Below are positions 26,152 to 33,674 of a stretch of 64,000 nucleotides of DNA, piece by piece; the first letter of the stretch is position 1; each line of letters opens with the position of its first letter. The position numbers and the translations under genes were made by a program. The notes beneath the pieces were generated by a model that had not been told where the DNA came from, searched no databases, and was given only the letters and a program-made list of their open reading frames with translations. Source of the stretch: an uncultured Flavobacteriaceae bacterium (GTDB taxonomy: Bacteria > Bacteroidota > Bacteroidia > Flavobacteriales > Flavobacteriaceae). The DNA is taken from the NCBI GenBank assembly GCA_947494205.1, contig CANLUH010000016.1:30188-94187 (forward strand). Reading direction: 5' to 3'.

Positions 26152-28029
26152 TTACACAAACTTTCTATCTAATTCATCAACTGTCATTGTAATAAATGTA
26201 GTTCTATTTGTTGGGGAAACATTAGGTTCCTTACACGCAAACAAACTATTTACTAAATGCTCTTGCTCTACTCTATTTAAACTTTGCCCTGTTTTAATAG
26301 CTAAACTCTTTGCCATAGATTTAGCTAACAAATCTGTAGCACTAAAGTTACTATCGGGCACTTCGTTTTCTACATCACTAATGAGCTGTTCTAAAATAAT
26401 AGACACCTCACTTTCTGGAACACTAACAGGAACTCCTGTAATTTCTACGAGCTCTTCTTTAACACTTTTAAAAACAAAGCCTGTATGCTCTAAATCGTTT
26501 TTTAATTGATTTATTATTTCTATTTCTTGTGGCGAAAAATGCAATTCTAATGGAAATAATAATTGCTGGCTCATCGCTTCTTGCACTGTTATATTTTGCA
26601 AAAACTGCTCGTAAAGCACACGTTGATGTGCTTTATTTTGATCTATTACCAACATCCCAGATTTTATTTTACTAATAATATACTTATTATGTACCTGGTA
26701 AGTGGTTTGCTTTTGTTCTACTTGATTAGCTTCATCGAAAATAGAGGTCTCAACTGGAGCACTTTCAAATTGGACTTCGCTAAACCCTTGCTGTGTTTGT
26801 GTGCCTTTAGACTCTAAACCTACATATAAACTTTCCCAACTTGGACCTTTCTCTTTTTTATACGACGGTATAGATGACGATGCATTAGAAGTTACTCCAG
26901 AACTTGAACTTCGCATCGGTTTATCCTCTTGAAATGGATTAAAGCTTCTATCCACTTCTACACTTGGCATTTTTGCTTGTGTTTTATTATAAGGCGTATC
27001 TAGATTAGCATCGCGTTCAAAATCTAAAACTGGCGCAATATTAAATTGCCCTAAACTATGCTTTACTGCCGAACGTATTATAGCATATAGCGTATGTTCA
27101 TCATCGAACTTAATCTCTGTTTTAGTAGGATGAATATTAATATCTATTGTTTGTGGATCTACGGTTAAGTTTAAAAAGTAACTGGCATGCGTTCCTTCTT
27201 TAAGTAAGCCTTCGTAAGCCGAACCTATAGCATGATTTAAATAAGCACTTTTTATATAACGGTTATTTACAAAAAAGAACTGCTCTCCTCTTGTTTTCTT
27301 AGCAAATTCAGGTTTTCCTATAAAACCTGAAACAGTCAACACCTCTGTATCTTCATCTACTGGCACTAATTTTTCATTCGTTTTTACTCCAAAAACATTA
27401 ACTATACGTTGTCTGTAATTACTTTCTGGTAGGTTAAACGATTCGCTACCATTATGAAACATCACAAAACTAATATTTGGATGTGCCAAAACCACACGAT
27501 GAAACTCATCTATAATATGGCGTGTTTCTACTGGATTCGATTTTAAGAAATTTCGTCTAGCAGGAATATTAAAAAACAAGTTTTTTACACCTATAGAAGT
27601 CCCTTTAGGCGTTACTACAACTTCTTGAGACACAACATCGCTTCCTTCTATTTCTATACAAGTACCAACATCGTCTCCCTCTTGTTTTGTTTTTAACTCT
27701 ACATGAGCAATGGCTGCTATACTTGCTAGTGCCTCTCCTCTAAATCCTTTGGTATGTAATTGAAATAAATCGTCTGCCGATTTTATTTTTGAAGTCGCAT
27801 GACGCTCAAAACTTAAACGCGCATCTGTTTCACTCATTCCTTTTCCGTTATCTATAACTTGAATAAGTGTTTTACCTGCGTCTTTTATTATTAATTTTAT
27901 TTTACTTGCACCTGCATCTATTGCATTTTCTAGTAATTCTTTTACTACAGAAGCGGGTCTTTGTACTACTTCTCCTGCTGCAATTTGGTTAGCAACATGA
28001 TCGGGTAATAGTTGAATAATATCTGCCAT
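26152..28029 (-). CDS. mutL: DNA mismatch repair protein MutL
   Basis: A 625-residue protein. The N-terminal GHKL ATPase has the motifs ELLENAIDAGA, DNGKGM and TKGFRGEALASI, followed by the transducer domain (NNRYIKSAYLNHAI, IDINIHPTKTEIKF). After a Ser/Thr/Gln-rich linker comes the C-terminal dimerisation domain. The metal-binding motif of endonuclease-type MutL, DQHAxxExxxxE, appears here as DQNKAHQRVLYE, and the late CPHGRP element as SPTNRTTF, so nicking activity is doubtful. It works with MutS in the cytoplasm. Confidence 0.96.
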   Translation of the reverse strand: MADIIQLLPDHVANQIAAGEVVQRPASVVKELLENAIDAGASKIKLIIKDAGKTLIQVIDNGKGMSETDARLSFERHATSKIKSADDLFQLHTKGFRGEALASIAAIAHVELKTKQEGDDVGTCIEIEGSDVVSQEVVVTPKGTSIGVKNLFFNIPARRNFLKSNPVETRHIIDEFHRVVLAHPNISFVMFHNGSESFNLPESNYRQRIVNVFGVKTNEKLVPVDEDTEVLTVSGFIGKPEFAKKTRGEQFFFVNNRYIKSAYLNHAIGSAYEGLLKEGTHASYFLNLTVDPQTIDINIHPTKTEIKFDDEHTLYAIIRSAVKHSLGQFNIAPVLDFERDANLDTPYNKTQAKMPSVEVDRSFNPFQEDKPMRSSSSGVTSNASSSIPSYKKEKGPSWESLYVGLESKGTQTQQGFSEVQFESAPVETSIFDEANQVEQKQTTYQVHNKYIISKIKSGMLVIDQNKAHQRVLYEQFLQNITVQEAMSQQLLFPLELHFSPQEIEIINQLKNDLEHTGFVFKSVKEELVEITGVPVSVPESEVSIILEQLISDVENEVPDSNFSATDLLAKSMAKSLAIKTGQSLNRVEQEHLVNSLFACKEPNVSPTNRTTFITMTVDELDRKFV

Positions 28030-28032
28030 TTA

Positions 28033-28320
28033 TTAGCTCTTGAAAAAGACACTTAAATTAAAATCCATAAACCATAAAAAAATAAAGACTAGTATTAAAA
28101 CAATATAAAGTATACGTCTATTAACTTGTTTATCTGAATCGTTTACATATTCTCCCCAAGCCGATTTAAATTTTTGTATTACGTTTTTATTAGCACCAAC
28201 TGTAGAACGATACTCATCAAACTTATGCTTCATTTCAAACGGGCTACCTTCACCGTCATTTTTATAATAACGTGGTGTATAGCTGTAGCGTTTGTTCTTT
28301 CGTAATTTAAATAATCCCAT
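28033..28320 (-). CDS. Small C-terminally anchored membrane protein
   Basis: A 95-residue protein with a basic, aromatic N-terminus (LRKNKRYSYTPRYYKNDGEG), a soluble stretch, and one C-terminal membrane helix (ILYIVLILVFIFLWFMDFNL). Homologues near ribH are often labelled riboflavin synthase subunit beta, but no lumazine or riboflavin synthase feature is visible, so that name is rejected. It starts 3 bases from mutL and looks paralogous to the next small gene. Confidence 0.7.
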   Translation of the reverse strand: MGLFKLRKNKRYSYTPRYYKNDGEGSPFEMKHKFDEYRSTVGANKNVIQKFKSAWGEYVNDSDKQVNRRILYIVLILVFIFLWFMDFNLSVFFKS

Positions 28321-28331
28321 AACGTCTTATT

Positions 28332-28532
28332 TTAAGTTATTTTGGTTTCTAGATAATACATAAATATAATTATCAATGCCAAAACAACAATTAGTATTGG
28401 TAAAGTAGATGCCTTACGTTTACGTTTGCCTTCAAAACGATTCGAAGACGGTTTTATATTAGAATTGTTCTCTTCGGTATTAGAATATCTAGGTTTATAA
28501 TTAAAACTTCTATTTTTTCGATTTTTGAACAT
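28332..28532 (-). CDS. Small C-terminally anchored membrane protein, paralogue
   Basis: A 66-residue protein starting MFKNRKNRSFNYKPRYS, which mirrors the KNKRYSYTPRYY motif of the neighbouring gene, and ending in one membrane helix (LPILIVVLALIIIFMYYL). A longer in-frame start at 28601 would add 23 residues, partly hydrophobic and without the motif; the start at 28532 is preferred because it puts the basic motif at the N-terminus as in the neighbour. Function unknown. Confidence 0.6.
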   Translation of the reverse strand: MFKNRKNRSFNYKPRYSNTEENNSNIKPSSNRFEGKRKRKASTLPILIVVLALIIIFMYYLETKIT

Positions 28533-28673
28533 AAATTCTATTGCATGATTTATTGCTGTGCAAAAAACATTCCAAAAAAACATATCTAACACAACACTCA
28601 AAAATACTTAAAATACTGTAGAGTTGGTAAAGAGTAATGCTAAAAATTGTTAACAAAAATGCGCATTAAAAAA

Positions 28674-28707
28674 GGTGTAAAATCGTCTTAAAAGACCATT
28701 TTACACC
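28674..28707 (-). terminator. Terminator of ribH
   Basis: GGTGTAAAAT-GTCTT and AAGAC-ATTTTACACC form a 16-position stem with one mismatch and a 2-base loop; on the minus strand TTTTTT follows. Confidence 0.75.
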
Positions 28708-28727
28708 TAAATATAAGTTTTATATAG

Positions 28728-29213
28728 CTAAGCGTTTTTTCTAAGCTCTGCCATTTTAATTGCTGCAACAGCTGCTTCAGTACCTTTATTACCATGCTTA
28801 CCACCAGAGCGTTCTATTGCTTGTTGTAAATTATTATCTGTTAATACACAGAAAATAACTGGGACATCATGTATAATATTTAAATCCTTTATTCCTTGAG
28901 CAACACCTTCGCAAACAAAATCGAAATGTTTTGTTTCGCCTTGTATAACACTACCAATAGCTATAACTGCATCTACATTTTGAGTTTGCATTTTTTTGCT
29001 ACCGTAAATAAGTTCGTAACTTCCAGGAACATTCCAACGTATTATATTTTCAGGATTAACGTTGTTTTCTACAAGTGTATTGTAGGCTCCGTTAAAAAGA
29101 CCTTCTGTAATATTGTCATTCCATTCTGAAACAACAATCCCAAACCGAAAGTTTTTCGCGTTTGGGATTGATGCTTTATCGTATTCCGATAAATTATTAT
29201 TTTTTGTTGCCAT
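28728..29213 (-). CDS. ribH: 6,7-dimethyl-8-ribityllumazine synthase
   Basis: A 161-residue enzyme of riboflavin synthesis that condenses 5-amino-6-ribitylaminouracil with dihydroxybutanone phosphate. Motifs are FRFGIVVSEWND, VPGSYELIYGSKKM, AIGSVIQGETKHFDFV with the catalytic His, and ERSGGKHGNKGTEAA. The length is normal. The TPR protein gene lies immediately upstream on the same strand with a 27-base gap that carries a small TTTCCG/CGGAAA inverted repeat. Confidence 0.96.
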   Translation of the reverse strand: MATKNNNLSEYDKASIPNAKNFRFGIVVSEWNDNITEGLFNGAYNTLVENNVNPENIIRWNVPGSYELIYGSKKMQTQNVDAVIAIGSVIQGETKHFDFVCEGVAQGIKDLNIIHDVPVIFCVLTDNNLQQAIERSGGKHGNKGTEAAVAAIKMAELRKNA

Positions 29214-29240
29214 ATTTAATTTCCGTTATAGCGGAAAATA

Positions 29241-30008
29241 TTAGTTAGACATTGCTTGCGCCTTACCTATAAACACATCTACTGTAGAAGCTTCTGCTGC
29301 GTCTGGGTAATTTTCTTTTATTTTATTAAAGTAACCTAAAGCTTCGCTAGCTTTACCTAGTTCTAAAGCTGCAATTCCAGCTTTCTTTAAATAAACAGGA
29401 GCAGTATAATCGTTTGCTCTCATCTCAGCTGCTTGCTTGTAATACTTTAAAGCTTGATCTACTTGCTCTAATTGCATATATGCATCTCCAATTAAACCTC
29501 TAGATTTAGCTGCGTGTACTTGATCATCTATAGAAAATGCATCTAAATATTTTACTGCATTTTTATAATCTTTTAAATTTAAGTAAGCTAATCCAGCGTA
29601 ATAGTTTGCTAAATTTCCAGCAGGAGTTCCTTTGTGTTCTTTAATAATATCTAACATTCCAAATTTACCACCACTACCATTTAAAGATAATGTGTAAAGA
29701 GAATCTGGTGCTATACCAGCCACTGCATCGTTAAAGTGCTTTTGTGCAGGGAACATATCGTTCATTGCTTTTTCTTGAGCTGGTTTGCTTACAAACTCAC
29801 TGTATCCTAAATATCCTAAAACTAATGCTGCAGCAACACCAATAATTATGAATATATATTTTTGATTTTTTGCAACGAAGTCTTCTGTTCTAGAAGCAGT
29901 TTCATCTAATGTATTAAAAACCTCGGCAGTTGTTGATTGCTCTTCCGTTTCTACTATTACTTCTTCTTTCGTTTTTGGTTTATAACCTCTTTTCTTGTAA
30001 GTCGCCAT
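29241..30008 (-). CDS. YfgM-like membrane-anchored TPR protein
   Basis: A 255-residue protein from the ATG at 30006-30008; a longer in-frame start adds MRRINIQF and is less likely. A basic N-terminus is followed by one membrane helix (YIFIIIGVAAALVLGYLGY), then TPRs such as GNLANYYAGLAYLNLKDYKNAVKYLDAF and AKSRGLIGDAYMQLEQVDQALKYYKQAAE. The layout matches the YfgM/ancillary SecYEG family, which aids handling of exported proteins, but sequence alone does not prove that role. Confidence 0.8.
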   Translation of the reverse strand: MATYKKRGYKPKTKEEVIVETEEQSTTAEVFNTLDETASRTEDFVAKNQKYIFIIIGVAAALVLGYLGYSEFVSKPAQEKAMNDMFPAQKHFNDAVAGIAPDSLYTLSLNGSGGKFGMLDIIKEHKGTPAGNLANYYAGLAYLNLKDYKNAVKYLDAFSIDDQVHAAKSRGLIGDAYMQLEQVDQALKYYKQAAEMRANDYTAPVYLKKAGIAALELGKASEALGYFNKIKENYPDAAEASTVDVFIGKAQAMSN

Positions 30009-30132
30009 GAATTGTATATTTATGCGTCGCAAAAATAAAATTTTTATCCATATATAAAAGGTAATTTATTTGTTATTTTGCAAGACTTATTCTTAATGGA
30101 TAAAACTTGGATCACTTTTGTGCTAATTCTAT

Positions 30133-31212
30133 ATGATTTTAAAATCTCTTTCTTTATTAAATTATAAAAATTTCGATAGTAAAACATTCAATTTTAATGA
30201 TACCATTAATTGCTTTGTTGGTAATAATGGCGTAGGTAAAACCAATGTTTTAGATGCAATTTATCATTTATCGTTTGGAAAAAGTTATTTTAATCCTATA
30301 GCGTCTCAAAATATAAAACACAACGAAGATTTTTTTGTTATTAATGGAGACTATGAAAAAGAAAGTAAATCTGAAAAAATAGTTGTTAGCCTTAAACGCG
30401 GTCAAAAAAAAGTAATTAAACGTAATAGTAAAGCATACGACAAGTTTAGCGAACACATTGGTTTTTTACCTTTAGTTATTATTTCTCCAGCAGATCGCGA
30501 TTTAATTGTTGAAGGTAGCGATGTCCGTAGAAAATTTATAGATAACGTCATCTCGCAAAGTGATAAATTGTATTTAAACGACTTAATTAAATATAATAAA
30601 ATATTGGCTCAGCGTAATTCGCTATTAAAATACTTTGCGCTAAACAATACTTTTAATAATGATACTTTAGAAGTTTATAATAGTCAATTAACAGATTTTG
30701 GCACTCGTATTTTCGGAAAAAGAGCAGCCTTTCTAGAGGTTTTTGTTCCTATTTTTAAAGCACGTTATAATGCCATTAGTAATGAGAGCGAAACAGTAAA
30801 CCTAGCTTACAAAAGTGATTTATTTACTACAGATTTACATACGTTATTAAAACAAGTAGTGAATAAAGATAAAGGACTACAGTATACTAGTGTTGGTATA
30901 CATAAAGATGATTTACAATTTAATATTGGCGACTATCCTATTAAAAAGTTTGGTAGCCAAGGCCAACAAAAATCATTTTTGGTTGCTTTAAAATTAGCAC
31001 AGTTCGATTTTATAAAACAACAAAGCGGTGTTAATCCTATTTTATTACTCGATGATATTTTTGATAAATTAGATGCTCAACGTGTGTCTCAAATTATAAA
31101 GTTGGTAGACGACGAAAATTTCGGGCAATTGTTTATTAGTGATACGCATGCTGAAAGAACTGAACAAGCTGTAAAACAGGTGCATCAATCTTATGAGATT
31201 TTTAATTTATAA
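30133..31212 (+). CDS. recF: DNA replication and repair protein RecF
   Basis: A 359-residue SMC-like ATPase that loads RecA at gaps. Walker A GNNGVGKT is at residues 30-37, the segment [26 protein letters not shown] is diagnostic, and the signature [18 protein letters not shown] and Walker [14 protein letters not shown] follow. It diverges from the TPR gene and is followed by a lipoprotein gene and a DUF721/DciA-like gene, the usual recF-DUF721 association. Confidence 0.96.
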   Translation: MILKSLSLLNYKNFDSKTFNFNDTINCFVGNNGVGKTNVLDAIYHLSFGKSYFNPIASQNIKHNEDFFVINGDYEKESKSEKIVVSLKRGQKKVIKRNSKAYDKFSEHIGFLPLVIISPADRDLIVEGSDVRRKFIDNVISQSDKLYLNDLIKYNKILAQRNSLLKYFALNNTFNNDTLEVYNSQLTDFGTRIFGKRAAFLEVFVPIFKARYNAISNESETVNLAYKSDLFTTDLHTLLKQVVNKDKGLQYTSVGIHKDDLQFNIGDYPIKKFGSQGQQKSFLVALKLAQFDFIKQQSGVNPILLLDDIFDKLDAQRVSQIIKLVDDENFGQLFISDTHAERTEQAVKQVHQSYEIFNL

Positions 31213-31246
31213 AAATCTTTGCATAATTTATTTAAAACCAAAACAC

Positions 31247-31669
31247 ATGAAACGTTACGTTTTTATACTTATAATAGTATTTCTTTTTAATAGTTGCTCT
31301 AGTAATCCTGAAACCTTTATACCCAATCTAGGAGGCTATTGGGAAATAGAAAGTGTTACACTTGCAGATGGCACTAAACGCGATTATAAAGTAAGCACAA
31401 CTGTAGATTATATTTCTGTAGGTGATAGTTTAAAAGGATTTAGAAAAAAAATGAAACCACTTTTTAATGGTAATTTTGAAACCTCTAAAGATGCTGAACG
31501 ATTTACACTAAAATTAGAAAACGATAGTTTAAACATTTATTACAAAACGGCCTACTCGACTTGGAAAGAAACTATTTTATCTGCGACTAAAGACCATTTA
31601 AAAGTTGTAAACCAAAATAACCATGTATATTTGTATAAACGATTCTCCCCTATAAATATTAATGAATAA
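31247..31669 (+). CDS. Lipocalin-like lipoprotein
   Basis: A 140-residue protein. The ATG at 31247 puts the signal peptide and lipobox FNSC at the N-terminus; an upstream in-frame start at 31193 would overlap recF and add 18 residues. LGGYWEIESVTLADGTKRDY opens a lipocalin-like beta barrel as seen in many flavobacterial lipoproteins. Ligand unknown. The stop shares its last base with the next ATG. Confidence 0.7.
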   Translation: MKRYVFILIIVFLFNSCSSNPETFIPNLGGYWEIESVTLADGTKRDYKVSTTVDYISVGDSLKGFRKKMKPLFNGNFETSKDAERFTLKLENDSLNIYYKTAYSTWKETILSATKDHLKVVNQNNHVYLYKRFSPININE

Positions 31670-31965
31670 TGGCAAAACGTACTAAAGATTTATTAAACAT
31701 ATCGGACGTATTAAAAGATTTTGTTGAAACTAACAATTTAGAAAAAGGTTTAGACAAAGTTAATGTTAGAGACGCATGGTCTTCTTTAATGGGAAATGGT
31801 ATAAATAATTATACCGAAGCTATAGAATTAAAAAATGAAACACTTTATGTAAGACTTAGTTCTAGTGTTTTAAGAGAAGAATTAAGCTATGGGAAAGATA
31901 AAATAATAAGCAATCTTAATGAAGAACTTGGCAAAGCTATTATAAAGAAATTAGTACTACAATAG
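31669..31965 (+). CDS. DUF721 (DciA-like) protein
   Basis: A 98-residue protein with LNISDVLKDFVETNNLEKGL, VNVRDAWSSLMGNGINNYTEAIEL and ETLYVRLSSSVLREELSYGKDKII, the KH-like DUF721 pattern. In many bacteria the DUF721 protein DciA helps load the replicative helicase DnaB. Location next to recF supports a DNA-replication role. The C-terminal region is short, as in other Bacteroidota forms. Confidence 0.8.
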   Translation: MAKRTKDLLNISDVLKDFVETNNLEKGLDKVNVRDAWSSLMGNGINNYTEAIELKNETLYVRLSSSVLREELSYGKDKIISNLNEELGKAIIKKLVLQ

Positions 31966-32087
31966 GCTAATGTTTTTTAATAGAACACATTAAAGCAACT
32001 GCTCTTTCAGAAAATAAAAAAATAAACAAAGCTATTCTTAGAATAAAATATTATATTTGAATTCAAATAAATTTAAATTTTTTAAAA

Positions 32088-32279
32088 ATGGCTCAAGGTA
32101 CAGTAAAATTTTTCAATGATTCTAAAGGATTCGGTTTTATAACAGAAGAAGGATCAGACAAAGACCATTTCGTACACATCTCTGGATTAATCGACGAAGT
32201 TCGTGAAGGAGATACAGTAGAATTCGACCTTCAAGAAGGAAGAAAAGGTATGAACGCAGTAAACGTAAAAGTAGTATAA
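32088..32279 (+). CDS. Cold-shock protein, copy 1
   Basis: A 63-residue CspA-family OB fold. RNP1 is KGFGFITEE (the usual form is KGFGFIxx) and RNP2 is DHFVHIS. It binds single-stranded RNA and DNA and acts as an RNA chaperone. A TATATTTG box at 32052-32059 may be its promoter and a terminator follows. It is nearly identical to the next gene, differing at about eight positions. Confidence 0.95.
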   Translation: MAQGTVKFFNDSKGFGFITEEGSDKDHFVHISGLIDEVREGDTVEFDLQEGRKGMNAVNVKVV

Positions 32280-32313
32280 TTATATATATATTCTATTTAA
32301 CAATTTACAAGAT

Positions 32314-32350
32314 TAGCCTATCATTTATTTGATGGGCTTTTTTTATTTTT
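32314..32350 (+). terminator. Terminator of cold-shock gene 1
   Basis: AGCCTATCA and TGATGGGCT form a stem with one G-T pair, followed by a long T-rich run. Confidence 0.75.
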
Positions 32351-32375
32351 AAAATTAATTGATTTATAGGCTCTT

Positions 32376-32400
32376 TTGTTAATTATTGGATCTACCTTTG
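32376..32400 (+). promoter_or_regulatory. Promoter of cold-shock gene 2
   Basis: TACCTTTG at 32393-32400 fits the -7 box, with TTG at 32376-32378 upstream. It lies 30 bases before the ATG. Confidence 0.45.
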
Positions 32401-32430
32401 CCGCATTAAATAATTAATAAATTTATTACA

Positions 32431-32622
32431 ATGAGCAAAGGCACAGTAAAATTCTTCAATGACACTAAAGGATTTGGTTTCATCACAGAAGAAGGTGTAA
32501 GTAAAGACCATTTTGTACACATCTCGGGTTTAATCGACGAAGTTCGTGAAGGTGACGAAGTAGAATTCGATTTACAAGAAGGTAAAAAAGGATTAAACGC
32601 AGTAAATGTAAAAGTAATATAA
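32431..32622 (+). CDS. Cold-shock protein, copy 2
   Basis: A 63-residue paralogue of the preceding gene with the same RNP1 and RNP2 motifs. The pair is a recent tandem duplication, but each copy has its own promoter box and terminator, so they can be regulated apart. The upstream regions show little similarity beyond the AT-rich leader. Confidence 0.95.
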   Translation: MSKGTVKFFNDTKGFGFITEEGVSKDHFVHISGLIDEVREGDEVEFDLQEGKKGLNAVNVKVI

Positions 32623-32651
32623 GTATATATTTCTATTAAACTTTTTTAAGT

Positions 32652-32685
32652 AAAGACCTATTCTAATCGAATGGGTCTTTCTATT
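32652..32685 (+). terminator. Terminator of cold-shock gene 2
   Basis: AAAGACCTATTC and GAATGGGTCTTT pair with one G-T, followed by CTATTTT. Confidence 0.65.
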
Positions 32686-32694
32686 TTAAATAAC

Positions 32695-32724
32695 AAAGGC
32701 TATCTAAACATTTAGATAGCCTTT
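32695..32724 (-). terminator. Terminator of the CAP-domain gene
   Basis: The perfect 14-base arms AAAGGCTATCTAAA and TTTAGATAGCCTTT surround a 2-base loop; it lies 25 bases beyond the stop. Confidence 0.6.
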
Positions 32725-32749
32725 GTTATTAATATATTTTTTTAAGGTT

Positions 32750-33271
32750 TTATTTTTCTCTTGCAATAACTAGAGTGTAATACTCCCCTACTTTTCCTAA
32801 TCCCATAAAAGTATTCTCATCATATTGTTCTGTTAGAATTCTATTATAGTAACCAGATGATTTCCATATGTTAATTAAATCTTTCTCATTAGATGTTTTA
32901 GCAGTAATAGAGGCTACGATAGTAAATGCTCCTTTCGAAAACTTATTAGTTGGCATATTGTAAAGGTAATCTGCATTAGACATATTTTTAGAATGTAACC
33001 TAGCCGCATATACCATAGCTCCTTTTACTTCTAGCTTTGGTAATCCACTATTTACTCTAAACGCATTAATGCGATTGTAAGTTATTGTTAAATCTTCGCT
33101 ACCTAGGTCTTTCTTGTTCTCTAATTTAATGTTATCTAAATAAGATAATGTATTTACTGTTTGTGCACTTTTTTGTGTCAATACTTTTTCAATACCATTA
33201 CTAGTATTTCCAAAAAATGAATACACTGTAAATGAACCAAATATTAATAATTTAAAGAGTCCTAATTTCAT
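32750..33271 (-). CDS. CAP/SCP-like secreted protein
   Basis: A 173-residue protein with a signal peptide (LFKLLIFGSFTVYSFFG). The region ITYNRINAFRVNSGLPKLEVKGAMVYAARLHSKNMSNADYLYN follows the CAP pattern (N-x2-R-x3-G-x3-L, then A-x2-HS-x2-M). The later WKSSGYYNRILTEQYDENTFMGLG matches the second half of the domain, where a pocket histidine is expected but not seen. Such proteins are secreted, sometimes antimicrobial or lipid-binding; function here is unknown. Confidence 0.65.
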   Translation of the reverse strand: MKLGLFKLLIFGSFTVYSFFGNTSNGIEKVLTQKSAQTVNTLSYLDNIKLENKKDLGSEDLTITYNRINAFRVNSGLPKLEVKGAMVYAARLHSKNMSNADYLYNMPTNKFSKGAFTIVASITAKTSNEKDLINIWKSSGYYNRILTEQYDENTFMGLGKVGEYYTLVIAREK

Positions 33272-33674
33272 AATTAATACGTTTTAATGTTTTTAATAAT
33301 TATGTCGATGCATCAACAATTTAACCTCTATTCTATTTTATTTCTTTAATAATCAAGAGACACATCAATTACGATGTTAATTTGCTATATGGACTTTTTT
33401 AGATTCATTTTACTCTCAAAAAAACAACTATTTCAATTAACACAAAATAGAAAACGCTTTTCAAAAACAAACATAAACACCTAAAAAACAAACATTTAAA
33501 CCAACACTATATTCCTGTTAGTTTTTATTAAAAACCATTATGTTAATTATATGTTAAAGCAAAAAATCAAACTTATAAAATGAACATAATTATCTTAAAT
33601 AAGGGTATAAAAAAGCCTGTGATAAAATATCACAGGCTAATTATTGTATTATAATTTATTACAGAATCCTGTAA
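33272..33674. other. AT-rich intergenic region of 403 bp
   Basis: No gene was found. It holds a possible minus-strand -7 box (TATGTTTG, complement of 33468-33475) that would give the CAP gene a leader of about 200 bases, and the terminator of the M4 protease at its far end. The rest is A/T-rich with no repeat seen. Confidence 0.5.
33614..33638 (-). terminator. Terminator of the M4 protease gene
   Basis: The perfect 11-base arms AGCCTGTGATA and TATCACAGGCT surround AAA; on the minus strand TTTTTT follows. Confidence 0.8.

Noticed and set aside
28033..28532. Riboflavin synthase subunit beta label for the small genes
   Set aside because: Neither has lumazine or riboflavin synthase motifs; the true ribH is the neighbouring gene at 28728-29213.
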